Positions 26,834 to 35,497 of a stretch of 64,000 nucleotides of DNA are shown here, one piece after another. The notes beneath the pieces are model-generated. The model had not been told where the DNA came from and made no database searches. It worked only from the letters and a program-made list of their open reading frames with translations. Position numbers and translations under genes: made by a program. Source of the stretch: an uncultured Saprospiraceae bacterium (GTDB lineage Bacteria; Bacteroidota; Bacteroidia; Chitinophagales; Saprospiraceae); assembly GCA_937959275.1 (NCBI GenBank), contig CALGLU010000086.1, forward strand, positions 1-64,000, given 5' to 3'. Every line of letters begins with the position of its first letter. Position 1 is the first letter of the stretch.

Positions 26834-29113
26834 ATGGCTAAACAATACATCCATACTGAGGTAGAAGGTCGTAAGATAAAACTCAGCAATCTAAATAAGG
26901 TCATATACCCTAGTGTTAATGCAACAAAAGCTGAAATAATACAGTATTACATGGGTATAGCACCTTATATCCTTCCTCATTTAGTCGACAGGCCATTGAC
27001 GGTGATTCGATTTCCAGATGGCATTGACAAGCAAAGTTTCTACTCAAAAGACAAGCCAAAGTGGACTCCTGATTGGATAAGCAGTGCTCTTATCAAACAT
27101 GATGAAAAAAGTATAAACTATGTGATTTGTGATGATGCTGCTAGTTTGTGTTGGCTTGCCAATCTAGCCTGCCTTGAATTGCATCCCATTCAGTACATGA
27201 TGAAAAATCAGCCAAATCCGGATCATTTCATCTTTGACCTTGATCCAGATGAAGCACTCGGTTTTGATGTCGTAAAACAGGCAGCCTTGCGACTCAAGCC
27301 ATTCCTTGAGCAATATGGTTACACTCCATACATTAAAACATCGGGTGGAAAGGGTTTGCATATCTATGTGCCGATTGAACCCATGTGGCCATTTGATACA
27401 CTAACCGCAACTGTCAAAAGTTTGGCTGGACTATTCGTCTCGAATTACTCTAGCGAATACACCTTACAAATACCAAAAGCGAAAAGAAAGGGGAAAGTCC
27501 TGATTGATATTTACCGCAACCATTTGTCAAATACCTGTGTGGCGCCGTTCAGCTTACGAGGGAAGGTGGGTGCGCCAGTATCTTTGCCAATTCACTGGGA
27601 GCATGTTGAGGATTTAGAAAAATCAGCTGCTTATACGATTCACAATTATCAAGAGTATTTAGATATGCATGGCAATGCTTGGGCTGACTGGCGTACAAAG
27701 CAAGCAGGGCTTCATGATCAAAAAATAAAAGAAGCGATTGCTCTTACGGACACAAGCAAACTCAAAACGTATTTATCCAAAAGAGATTTTAGCAATACAC
27801 CGGAGCCAATTCCAGAAGTCCCAGCAGGAGATCAAAAACGCTATTGTATCCAGCTGCATGATGCCAGTAATTTACATTATGATTTGCGGCTAGAGCAAAA
27901 TGGCGTTTTGCTATCATGGGCTGTTCCTAAATGTTTGCCAACTAGCAACGGGATGAAACGCATGGCCATACGCACTGAAGATCATCCGATCAAATATCTT
28001 GATTTTGAAGGGATCATTCCAAAAGGGCAATATGGAGCAGGCAGTATGTGGGTCGTCGAAAAAGGCACGATTGAGTGGAAAGAAAAATCTGAGAAGAAAT
28101 ATAAATTTGTGCTTAGCAAGCGCAAAGATATTGAGTACAATTTATTTAGAACGAAGGACAACCAATGGTTGATTGAGGCGAGCACAGATCGAGGAGCCTT
28201 AGAGATTCCTAAGCCGATGCTTGCGGATGCGGGCAAGACAATTCCTAACCCCAAAGACTACACCTATGAAGTTAAGTGGGATGGGATACGTGTCTTCATT
28301 GAGTTAAAAAAAGATAAGATTAAGATCATCAGTCGGAGTGGACGGGACATCACTAAGCAGTTTCCGGAATTGTGGGATAGGGAACGATTTAAAGCAGAGC
28401 AAGGCTTATTTGATGGGGAGATTGTTGTTTTAAATAAGCAGGGTGTTCCCATTTTTGCAGATGTGATTAGTCGGATGCATACGGCTGGAGAGGGCGGTAT
28501 ACATCGTGCGAGTAAATCAAAACCAGTGGCTTGTTATTTATATGACATGGTGCAATTGGATGGGAAGGAATATTATAAGGAAAGCAATTTCCGACGACGA
28601 GAGTTGCTTGATTGTGTATTGAAGAGTGGCGAGTATTATCGATTTAGTCAAGATTTTCCAGATGGGAAAGGCTTATTTGAAGCCATAAAAGCGCAGGGCA
28701 TGGAAGGTATCATGGCGAAGGAAAAAAGTGCGCCGTATTTGCCGGGCACTCGCTGTCGGCATTGGTTGAAAATCAAAGTGAGGTCTAATGAGGAATGTTA
28801 TATTATTGGCTATACAAAAGGGAAGGGAGATCGGGTTGCTGTGTTTGGCGCATTGCATGTTGCCCACATTACAACTGAAGGCATAACGTATAAAGGGAAA
28901 GTCGGGACTGGCTTTGACATGGCGACCTTGAAAAAATATTTTGCCTTATTTTCTGATGTTAATAAAACAGTGAAGCCGATTACTGAAACAATAGAAGAGG
29001 AGTCGCGGACAGTGTGGATTGAGCCGGTGTATCGATGTGAGGTGCAGTATGCATCGTTGACTGGGAATGGGACGTATCGGGAGCCAGTGTTTGTGAAATT
29101 GATTGATGGGTAA
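26834..29113 (+). CDS. ligD: DNA ligase D (polymerase, 3'-phosphoesterase and ATP-dependent ligase)
   Basis: This is a 759-residue multifunctional NHEJ enzyme. Domain order is Pol-PE-Lig. The primase-like polymerase occupies ~1-290 (HFIFDLDPDEALGFDVV, the metal-binding DLD motif; YIKTSGGKGLHIYVPI). The 3'-phosphoesterase occupies ~320-450 (QLHDASNLHYDLRLEQNGVL, GIIPKGQYGAGSMWVV). The ligase occupies ~465-759 with the adenylated Lys in YEVKWDGIRVFIELK plus LFDGEIVVLN, QGMEGIMAKEK and HWLKIKV. This order matches mycobacterial LigD rather than Pseudomonas LigD (PE-Lig-Pol). It normally works with Ku; no ku gene is seen in the window. Confidence 0.95.
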   Translation: MAKQYIHTEVEGRKIKLSNLNKVIYPSVNATKAEIIQYYMGIAPYILPHLVDRPLTVIRFPDGIDKQSFYSKDKPKWTPDWISSALIKHDEKSINYVICDDAASLCWLANLACLELHPIQYMMKNQPNPDHFIFDLDPDEALGFDVVKQAALRLKPFLEQYGYTPYIKTSGGKGLHIYVPIEPMWPFDTLTATVKSLAGLFVSNYSSEYTLQIPKAKRKGKVLIDIYRNHLSNTCVAPFSLRGKVGAPVSLPIHWEHVEDLEKSAAYTIHNYQEYLDMHGNAWADWRTKQAGLHDQKIKEAIALTDTSKLKTYLSKRDFSNTPEPIPEVPAGDQKRYCIQLHDASNLHYDLRLEQNGVLLSWAVPKCLPTSNGMKRMAIRTEDHPIKYLDFEGIIPKGQYGAGSMWVVEKGTIEWKEKSEKKYKFVLSKRKDIEYNLFRTKDNQWLIEASTDRGALEIPKPMLADAGKTIPNPKDYTYEVKWDGIRVFIELKKDKIKIISRSGRDITKQFPELWDRERFKAEQGLFDGEIVVLNKQGVPIFADVISRMHTAGEGGIHRASKSKPVACYLYDMVQLDGKEYYKESNFRRRELLDCVLKSGEYYRFSQDFPDGKGLFEAIKAQGMEGIMAKEKSAPYLPGTRCRHWLKIKVRSNEECYIIGYTKGKGDRVAVFGALHVAHITTEGITYKGKVGTGFDMATLKKYFALFSDVNKTVKPITETIEEESRTVWIEPVYRCEVQYASLTGNGTYREPVFVKLIDG

Positions 29114-29272
29114 TCTAAAAATTGAACTTATTCCTTCAGATTATTGGGCATAAATCCGGTGCAGAAGTCTAGGGGAATCAATCAGTTGATATTAGGCACT
29201 AAGTTAACATTAAGGGAAGCTGACAGATACAACTGCCGTATTCGTGGTACGTCTAATTTTGTGAAAATTCGC

Positions 29273-29280
29273 TATGTTTG
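29273..29280 (+). promoter_or_regulatory. Candidate -7 box upstream of the repeat protein gene
   Basis: TATGTTTG matches TAnnTTTG and lies 17 bp before the start codon; a second match, TAATTTTG, lies just upstream. No well-spaced TTTG -33 box is apparent for either. Confidence 0.3.
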
Positions 29281-29297
29281 ATTCATAAAGAATCACA

Positions 29298-31157
29298 ATG
29301 AATAACATACAAAAGACAAGACTTACTCTATACCTACTCTGCCTGTCAATCTCGCTAATTGGTCAATCTTCTCCGAATAGCAAATACGCATCCTTATCGG
29401 GAGTTGCTTCGCACTTTAGTGAAGAAGATATTAGTTTTAAGTTTAGTGCAATTCCCCTATTTAGTCCTCTTAGGATTGGTGATCAATATGTAATCGATGT
29501 TGAAACCTGTAACACTGGAACCACAGACCTATTCAATTTAGAAGTCAAATCATTTTTCGATAGAGGAATAATAGAAAACGAAGCTGGAAATACAAAATTT
29601 GATTTACCTGCTGATTCATGTATTGTTTCCTTTTATGGTTATATAATTTGGAAAGACTTTATAGAAATGGAAATTGAACATGATTATATCTTATATCTCA
29701 ATGAAAGAAAAATTTCTTCACTCAACTTGACACTTGATGCTGATCTCTCCGACCTGATCACTGAGCCAACTTCAGATTTACCATATTTAGAACTATATCC
29801 TTGGCTGTCTGGTCGCATTTCTGATGAAGACTGTCCTAACTTAGAAATCACAGAATATGACTTCGGTAGGTATAAAATAATCTATTTTTCGGATGGTCGC
29901 TTATTTTTAAGTGATGGCAGATTGGAATGCCAATCTACCGAAACATTTAGTTGTATCGGGTTTAATAGATATTCAAACGATAAAATTTCCAATAAGTGGA
30001 ATTGTATTGATGGAAGTCAGATTGAAATCGAAGAAATTATTATTGAGACTGTTTCATCCAATATCTATCCTTGGTTAGATAGTGAATTATCCTCCTCAGA
30101 TTGTTCTTCACTTTCGATTACAGAATATGATCGTGGTGCATTTTCATTTGTCTACATATCCGATGGTCGATTGTTTTTCGAAGATGGGACGTTTTGGTGT
30201 CAAGATAGTGAGATTAGAGATTGTCGAGCATTGTATGGTTTGCACTCTAGTCAAATTAAAAATTTTTTAAGCTGTGACGAAGGAGATGAACAAGGTAGTC
30301 AAAATGAGAACGAGAGTGAAGTGGAGAATGAGAGCGAAGAGGAGAATGAAAATGCGCTACCAATTGAAGAGTATCCTTGGATAACTCAAGCTATAACATC
30401 ATTTGATTGTGGGTCATTGAGTATTCAAGAATATAACCTTGGCGCCTTTTCATTTTTATTTTTGCAAGATGCCGATCAAGGTTTCCTTTATTTTGAGGAT
30501 GGAACATTCTATTGCAGAAATTCAGAAACTATGGATTGTCTCGCTTTGTATAATTTAGGTGTATCTGACATATCCAATACTTGGAACTGTGGCGACGATC
30601 AAAGTGATGATGAGAATGAAAATACCAATGAGAGTACTACAGATTTATTTTCTGAATATTCATGGATATCAACAATCATAAGTCCAACTTGTACAACTGG
30701 TTCAATACAAGTCTATGTGGATGGCATATTTAGATTTTTCTTAATCGACAACGGTAATGAGTCGGCACTTTACTTTCAAGACGGGACTTTTTATTGTGCA
30801 CAAACTGAATCTTACAATTGTGTATCACTTTATGGCTTAACAGATTTGGTAGCAGACTATACTTGCACTGGTTTTATCAATACTCAAAGTGAAACTAGAG
30901 ATTTCCCCAGCTTTGATGATCAAGAATTATCCCTTTATCCTAACCCAACTCATGATAAATTTCAGATCGCTTATGCTGGTATAATTTCTGACATTTCGGT
31001 CATGGATATCTCCGGTAGAAAGATACTGACCAGGATAGATGAAAATCTAGATCAAGGTGAAATTACAATTGACCTATCACAACAGGAAAGTGGTCTTTTT
31101 ATAATTCACATGAATTTGAATGGAACTGATATTTCTAAAAAAATGGTAAAATTTTAA
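29298..31157 (+). CDS. Secreted four-repeat protein with T9SS sorting domain
   Basis: This is a 619-residue protein with signal peptide (LTLYLLCLSISLIGQ) and an N-terminal beta-rich domain. Four ~68-residue repeats follow at about residues 168-235, 257-325, 358-432 and 453-523. Each starts with a motif like YPWL or YSWI, then ...DC...EY..G.F.F...DGRLFF.DGTF.C, and ends in a C...LYGL segment, with four conserved Cys per repeat. Acidic linkers rich in ENESE separate repeats 2 to 4. The C-terminus LSLYPNPTHDKFQIAYAG and ISVMDISGRKIL is a type A T9SS sorting domain, so it should be exported and anchored or released by T9SS. I do not recognise the repeat family. Confidence 0.8.
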   Translation: MNNIQKTRLTLYLLCLSISLIGQSSPNSKYASLSGVASHFSEEDISFKFSAIPLFSPLRIGDQYVIDVETCNTGTTDLFNLEVKSFFDRGIIENEAGNTKFDLPADSCIVSFYGYIIWKDFIEMEIEHDYILYLNERKISSLNLTLDADLSDLITEPTSDLPYLELYPWLSGRISDEDCPNLEITEYDFGRYKIIYFSDGRLFLSDGRLECQSTETFSCIGFNRYSNDKISNKWNCIDGSQIEIEEIIIETVSSNIYPWLDSELSSSDCSSLSITEYDRGAFSFVYISDGRLFFEDGTFWCQDSEIRDCRALYGLHSSQIKNFLSCDEGDEQGSQNENESEVENESEEENENALPIEEYPWITQAITSFDCGSLSIQEYNLGAFSFLFLQDADQGFLYFEDGTFYCRNSETMDCLALYNLGVSDISNTWNCGDDQSDDENENTNESTTDLFSEYSWISTIISPTCTTGSIQVYVDGIFRFFLIDNGNESALYFQDGTFYCAQTESYNCVSLYGLTDLVADYTCTGFINTQSETRDFPSFDDQELSLYPNPTHDKFQIAYAGIISDISVMDISGRKILTRIDENLDQGEITIDLSQQESGLFIIHMNLNGTDISKKMVKF

Positions 31158-31169
31158 AAATCGCTTAAT

Positions 31170-31219
31170 GCAGGCTCTTCTCTATTTAAGATGAATTATA
31201 AGACGTGGCGGCATGCTGG
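31170..31219 (+). pseudogene. Fragment of a sterol desaturase-like gene
   Basis: 43 of 50 bases match 34691-34740 inside the intact gene downstream. The encoded peptide GSSLFKMNYKTWRHAG parallels GSPLFKMNYKKWRHAG there. It is followed by a stop and has no start. Confidence 0.7.
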
Positions 31220-31259
31220 AATAACGTGATGTTAAATTTGATTAATCGTTAATATAAAA

Positions 31260-31364
31260 ATGAACATGACCAAATCTCTTCTAACTATTTCGATATGTCT
31301 ACTTTCTATTTTGAATAGCTTGCATTCTCAGACACCTGATCAAATTGTAATCGGCCATAAATAG
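31260..31364 (+). pseudogene. Truncated secreted protein start, possibly esterase-like
   Basis: ATG 31260 opens MNMTKSLLTISICLLSILNS, a clear signal peptide, then LHSQTPDQIVIGHK and a TAG. A neighbouring frame continues KYDLWLINYLHQNETVFTTG for a few more residues. The pattern '.D.IVIG' after a signal peptide is seen in esterase/serine hydrolase-like proteins, but this is too short for a firm family call. Confidence 0.4.
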
Positions 31365-31499
31365 CAAGTATGACCTCTGGTTAATTAATTATTTACATCA
31401 AAATGAAACAGTCTTCACCACAGGATTTGAATCGACTTTCTTATTCACTACACAGCATTTTTAGGCTGCATATTAGTCCAACATTGATACTAGTGAAAA

Positions 31500-32594
31500 A
31501 TGAATAAATCCATATCGATCCTTATACTGTATTGCCTCATATCAGGAATAACTGCTCAGAAAAGTGAAGATTTCAATGTTGTTCTCGAAGTAAAGACAAG
31601 CCCACTAAAAGACCAAGAATCTTCTGGAACATGTTGGAGTTTTGCAAGTACCTCTTTTTTGGAGACAGAAGCATTGCGATTAGGAAAGGACTCGATTTCT
31701 ATTTCTCCTATGTTTTACGTGACTCCAACATATTTAGCAAAAGCAGAAAAATATATACAAACTGAAGGAAGCAGTTATTTTGCTCCAGGAGATTTAACCT
31801 TTAGTGTCTTGGATGCCTATAATAAATATGGCGCCATACCCGAATCAATCTTTAATGGTATACCAGCAGAAGATTGGCAACACGATCATTTAGAGATGGA
31901 CAACTTACTCTTGTCAATGGTGGAATCTGTAGGCAATTCAGGATACGGTAGGATTAAGCCCTTCAGTTGGAGACTGGCAATCGAAGGTGTACTAAAAGCA
32001 TATTTAGGAAGTCCACCAGCAACATTTATTTATAGAGATAAACTGTACACACCGCTATCATTCGCAAAAGAATATGTCGGTATTAATCCCGATGATTACG
32101 TAGAAATTACAAGCTATACTGATCATCCTTTTTATGAACTATTTGCATTAAATATACCAGCAAATTGGAATCAAAATAAATACCTAAACCTACCTATTCG
32201 AGATTTTGAACATGTCATTGATTCGGCCTTGGAGGAAGGCTATAGTTTAGCTTGGGATGGCGATGCGACAGAACCCGATTTTGATTTTGATGCTGGAATT
32301 CTCAAATTGTCAACTGAGCTAGAAATGATCACGATCAGTCAAGCATTAAGACAGTCAACGTTTGAAGATGAATCGACGACTGATGATCACAATATGCATA
32401 TTATAGGAAAAGCGAAAGACCAAAATAACAAGACATACTATGTGTTAAAAAATTCTGAAGGAAAAAATGAGATGAATGGGTTTATCTATATGTCTAAAAA
32501 CGCTCTACTCTTAAAAACGATTTCAATCTTAGTTCATAAAGATGCTATTCCTATTCATATTCGTAATAAATCCAACATCAAAATGTCTAAATGA
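31500..32594 (+). CDS. Secreted C1-family (bleomycin hydrolase-like) cysteine peptidase
   Basis: This is a 364-residue protein with signal peptide MNKSISILILYCLISGITAQ. Papain-type active site: Gln39 and Cys45 in LKDQESSGTCWSFASTSFLE, His in DDHNMHIIGKAKD and Asn in YYVLKNSEGKNEMNGFIYM. The spacing and the C1B-like IRDFEHVIDSALEEGYSLAW resemble aminopeptidase C/bleomycin hydrolase. It probably degrades peptides in the periplasm or outside the cell. It lies between the repeat protein and the M43 metalloprotease on the same strand, but gaps of 290-340 bp suggest separate transcripts. Confidence 0.88.
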   Translation: MNKSISILILYCLISGITAQKSEDFNVVLEVKTSPLKDQESSGTCWSFASTSFLETEALRLGKDSISISPMFYVTPTYLAKAEKYIQTEGSSYFAPGDLTFSVLDAYNKYGAIPESIFNGIPAEDWQHDHLEMDNLLLSMVESVGNSGYGRIKPFSWRLAIEGVLKAYLGSPPATFIYRDKLYTPLSFAKEYVGINPDDYVEITSYTDHPFYELFALNIPANWNQNKYLNLPIRDFEHVIDSALEEGYSLAWDGDATEPDFDFDAGILKLSTELEMITISQALRQSTFEDESTTDDHNMHIIGKAKDQNNKTYYVLKNSEGKNEMNGFIYMSKNALLLKTISILVHKDAIPIHIRNKSNIKMSK

Positions 32595-32882
32595 TTCTAC
32601 TACGAGTCATAGCAGCAACCAAATTGGTGTGTAATTTAAATTGTATTTTTAATATCATAATATCCGACATTTAATTTGTTCGTCCTATGGTGCTTAAAGA
32701 GAAAGCAGCGCAGGAATCCTTTTGGAATTTAAGACGCGTGCAAGAATATCTAAATATTAAGAAATGCAATTTATCATACACGCGCCAACAAGTGAGTAGT
32801 TTATCAAAATTCATTAGCTTTAGTCGTATATATTCTGACTATGCCAACATACAACAACTGCTCGATGACTTCTCAATTTTAT

Positions 32883-34466
32883 ATGTCTCTTAAAAGGATT
32901 AATAAAATAAACGCCGTCGTTTTCATATTCATTTGCATGTTGCTCTTAACATTCGATATTAAAGCCCAGACTTCTCCATGGATATGTCCAATGGAATTAA
33001 GTCCTGAACAAGCCCAACGAGTGATTGAAAGAGATAAAGGTCGTCGCAATAATAATACGACACGTCAAAATATGACACGAAATGTACCTGTCAAAATTCA
33101 TATCGTCCGGAGTGCAGCTGGGACCGGTGGTTTAAGCGCAGCCCTTGCCATAGATAACATAACACAAGCAAACGACTTTTATTCAGCAACTACTTTTAAT
33201 TTTTTTCAATGTGGAATAATAAATTACATCGACGTTGATATCTATCATGCGCTAATCCAAAAGTCTGTAGATCCTAATTCCAACGAACAACAGATGGCAA
33301 ATACGCATAAAGTTGCAGGTGCTTTAAATGTGTTCTTTTGTGAAAATGCAGTACTAGCTAATGGCAATAATGCATCATGGGCAGCTTTCCCAGATAATCC
33401 AGATAGAGATTGGATTGTGATGAGAAATTCTCAAGCAGAAGATCCCATTAAAAGTGTATTTGCTCATGAGACAGGGCATTGGTTTGATTTATATCATACG
33501 CACCAAGGAAATGAGAATGTAACTAGAAGTAATATAGACCCCTGTTGGAATTGTAATGTAGAAGGAGACATGCTTTGTGATACGCCTGCGGATAATAATA
33601 ATTGGACGTCTGGAATATGTGTTCTTGCTAGCTCTCAAACAGATGACTGTGGTATTACTTATAATCCATTAACAACTAACCTCATGTCATACGCCGGTCA
33701 AAATTGTATAGATCAATTTACGACTTCACAAATTAGCAGAATGCATACTTCTTTCGATCTGGACAGAGTATCACATTTTGCTGTCAATGGCGCTTGTACC
33801 GTTATTGGTTGTACTGATCCTAATGCTATAAACTATAATGCTTCTGCCACAACGATGTCAAATGGGGATTGTATTTATTGTTCTGGCACACAAGTATTGG
33901 CTAGTGCATCTGGAACATTTAACGATGGTAGCGGGGCTCCCGAATATGGTGATAATTCAAATTGTAAATGGATCATTCAGCCAACAGGAATCAACTCCTT
34001 TTCCTTAGAATTCACGTCATTTTTTCTTGAAACCAACTATGACTTCATTAGAGTTTATGACGGTTCGACAACTTCAGCGCCTTTACTCGGAACGTTTACG
34101 GGGGTAGGGAATTTGCCTCCTACATTGACAACCTCTACAGGTTCAATGTTAGTCCATTTTACAACTGATGGTGCAACTACCTCTTATGGATTTGCCGCTA
34201 CATACTACCCAATTAATAATCCTTGTCAAGGCGTATCAACGCTCAACATTACAAGCAACCCGATTCCATCTGGCGACTATTTCGCTAGCAACAAAATTAT
34301 TGCACACAACCCTACAGTAGCGAATCCTAATATCATAATGACTGCAGGAAAATCAATCGAACTCACACCAGGCTTTGATGGCGTCTCAAATGGACAAAAC
34401 ACAATGGTCGATATGAAGGTGTTGCCATGCGGAAATAATTTGGAAAGTGATGAAATCAAGAAATGA
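32883..34466 (+). CDS. Secreted M43-family metalloprotease with CUB-like domain
   Basis: This is ~527 residues from ATG 32883, chosen because it places the signal peptide (INAVVFIFICMLLLTFDIKA) at the N-terminus; an upstream in-frame ATG at 32841 exists. The zinc site HETGHWFDLYHTH (from about His198) and the Met-turn region TTNLMSYAGQNC are typical of M43 pappalysin-like peptidases. A calcium-type repeat GCTDPNAINYNASAT and a CUB-like domain (ASGTFNDGSGAPEYGDNSNC, YDFIRVYDGSTTSAPLLGTF) follow. The C-terminal segment (TSNPIPSGDYFASNKIIAHN...TAGKSIELTPGF) resembles surface-anchor-associated domains of Bacteroidota. It is an extracellular protease. Confidence 0.9.
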   Translation: MSLKRINKINAVVFIFICMLLLTFDIKAQTSPWICPMELSPEQAQRVIERDKGRRNNNTTRQNMTRNVPVKIHIVRSAAGTGGLSAALAIDNITQANDFYSATTFNFFQCGIINYIDVDIYHALIQKSVDPNSNEQQMANTHKVAGALNVFFCENAVLANGNNASWAAFPDNPDRDWIVMRNSQAEDPIKSVFAHETGHWFDLYHTHQGNENVTRSNIDPCWNCNVEGDMLCDTPADNNNWTSGICVLASSQTDDCGITYNPLTTNLMSYAGQNCIDQFTTSQISRMHTSFDLDRVSHFAVNGACTVIGCTDPNAINYNASATTMSNGDCIYCSGTQVLASASGTFNDGSGAPEYGDNSNCKWIIQPTGINSFSLEFTSFFLETNYDFIRVYDGSTTSAPLLGTFTGVGNLPPTLTTSTGSMLVHFTTDGATTSYGFAATYYPINNPCQGVSTLNITSNPIPSGDYFASNKIIAHNPTVANPNIIMTAGKSIELTPGFDGVSNGQNTMVDMKVLPCGNNLESDEIKK

Positions 34467-34500
34467 CTAGCGACTGAATCTATCTCGTTGGATCGGAGTC

Positions 34501-34520
34501 CAAAAAGGGCATTCTTTTTT
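34501..34520 (+). terminator. Weak terminator-like hairpin
   Basis: AAAAAG-GGCATT-CTTTTTT lies 35 bp after the metalloprotease stop. The A/T-only stem makes it weak. Confidence 0.3.
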
Positions 34521-34597
34521 GTTCATCTCATAGTGATGTGCAATAACCACCTTCATTATAAAAAGATTTCATAATTTGCGACCACAAATAACCCTAA

Positions 34598-35416
34598 ATG
34601 GAATCCTTCCTTAGCTTTTTCGAAACGATGCCGAGTTGGCAAAAACTGTTGTGGATCCTCATCTGCTTAAACCTAAATTGGTTAATAGAAGCAGGCTCCC
34701 CACTCTTTAAGATGAACTATAAGAAATGGCGGCATGCTGGTAAAAATATCATTTTTCTCATTTCTGATTTGTCGATTAATGTATTATTCGGCTTAGCAAC
34801 GGTTGGCATATTTGCTTGGTCTGCAACGAGTCAGTTTGGTTTGCTTAACATGATAGATTTACCGATTTGGGCAGAGCTCATCCTTGCTGTGATGTTTTTG
34901 GATTTCATGGCGCAGTATGTGATTCATAGATTGCTGCATAAAGTAGGCTTCATGTGGCGCTTTCATATGGTGCATCACAGTGATTCTAAAGTGGATGCGA
35001 CGACAGGGACTAGACATCATCCCGGAGATTATGTGATGCGCGAGGTGTTTGCTTTGATCGCCATTTTGATTTTTGGAATTCCGATCGCCTATTATTTATT
35101 TTATAGAATTTTATCTGTCTTCTTTGCTTACTTTACACATGCAAATATCTCTTTGCCTGTAGGTTTGGATAAAGCCTTAAGCTATGTCATAGTAACTCCA
35201 AACATGCATAAGTTTCATCATCATTTTGAGCGCCCATGGACAGATACCAATTTTGGAAATATCTTTTCTGTTTGGGATCGTCTCTTTGGAACACTTGTCT
35301 ATGATGATCCTAAAAAGATTGTCTATGGATTAGATGTATTGGATGATTCCTTAGATGAGGATGTGTGGTATCAATTTAAAGTGCCGTTTGATAAGTCTAT
35401 TAAGACGGATTATTAA
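34598..35416 (+). CDS. Sterol desaturase/fatty acid hydroxylase family protein
   Basis: This is a 272-residue integral membrane protein with hydrophobic segments near 15-30, 50-75, 85-110 and 145-170. The di-iron His boxes of the FA_hydroxylase family are present: HRLLH, HMVHHSD, HHPGDY and HKFHHHFERPW. It introduces a hydroxyl group or double bond into a lipid such as a fatty acid, carotenoid or hopanoid/sterol; the substrate cannot be read from sequence. It is a single gene between oppositely oriented neighbours. A 50-bp degenerate copy of part of it lies 3.5 kb upstream. Confidence 0.92.
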   Translation: MESFLSFFETMPSWQKLLWILICLNLNWLIEAGSPLFKMNYKKWRHAGKNIIFLISDLSINVLFGLATVGIFAWSATSQFGLLNMIDLPIWAELILAVMFLDFMAQYVIHRLLHKVGFMWRFHMVHHSDSKVDATTGTRHHPGDYVMREVFALIAILIFGIPIAYYLFYRILSVFFAYFTHANISLPVGLDKALSYVIVTPNMHKFHHHFERPWTDTNFGNIFSVWDRLFGTLVYDDPKKIVYGLDVLDDSLDEDVWYQFKVPFDKSIKTDY

Positions 35417-35497
35417 GTTGTGATAGTCTATGATTGATCTTATGTGTCTTGTATAAGTAATATATAGCTAATGTGTCTTATGTGGTTCAAATAAATA

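Larger units (their letters stand above)
31158..31499. other. Intergenic region with two gene remnants
   Basis: This 342-bp stretch holds a 50-bp sterol-desaturase fragment (31170-31219) and the start of a truncated secreted protein (31260-31364), both annotated separately. The rest shows only broken frames. Confidence 0.6.

Noticed and set aside
32687-32893. A 68-codon plus-strand open frame before the M43 protease.
   Set aside because: It overlaps a short dispersed intergenic repeat and the protease signal-peptide region; no family and no supporting context.
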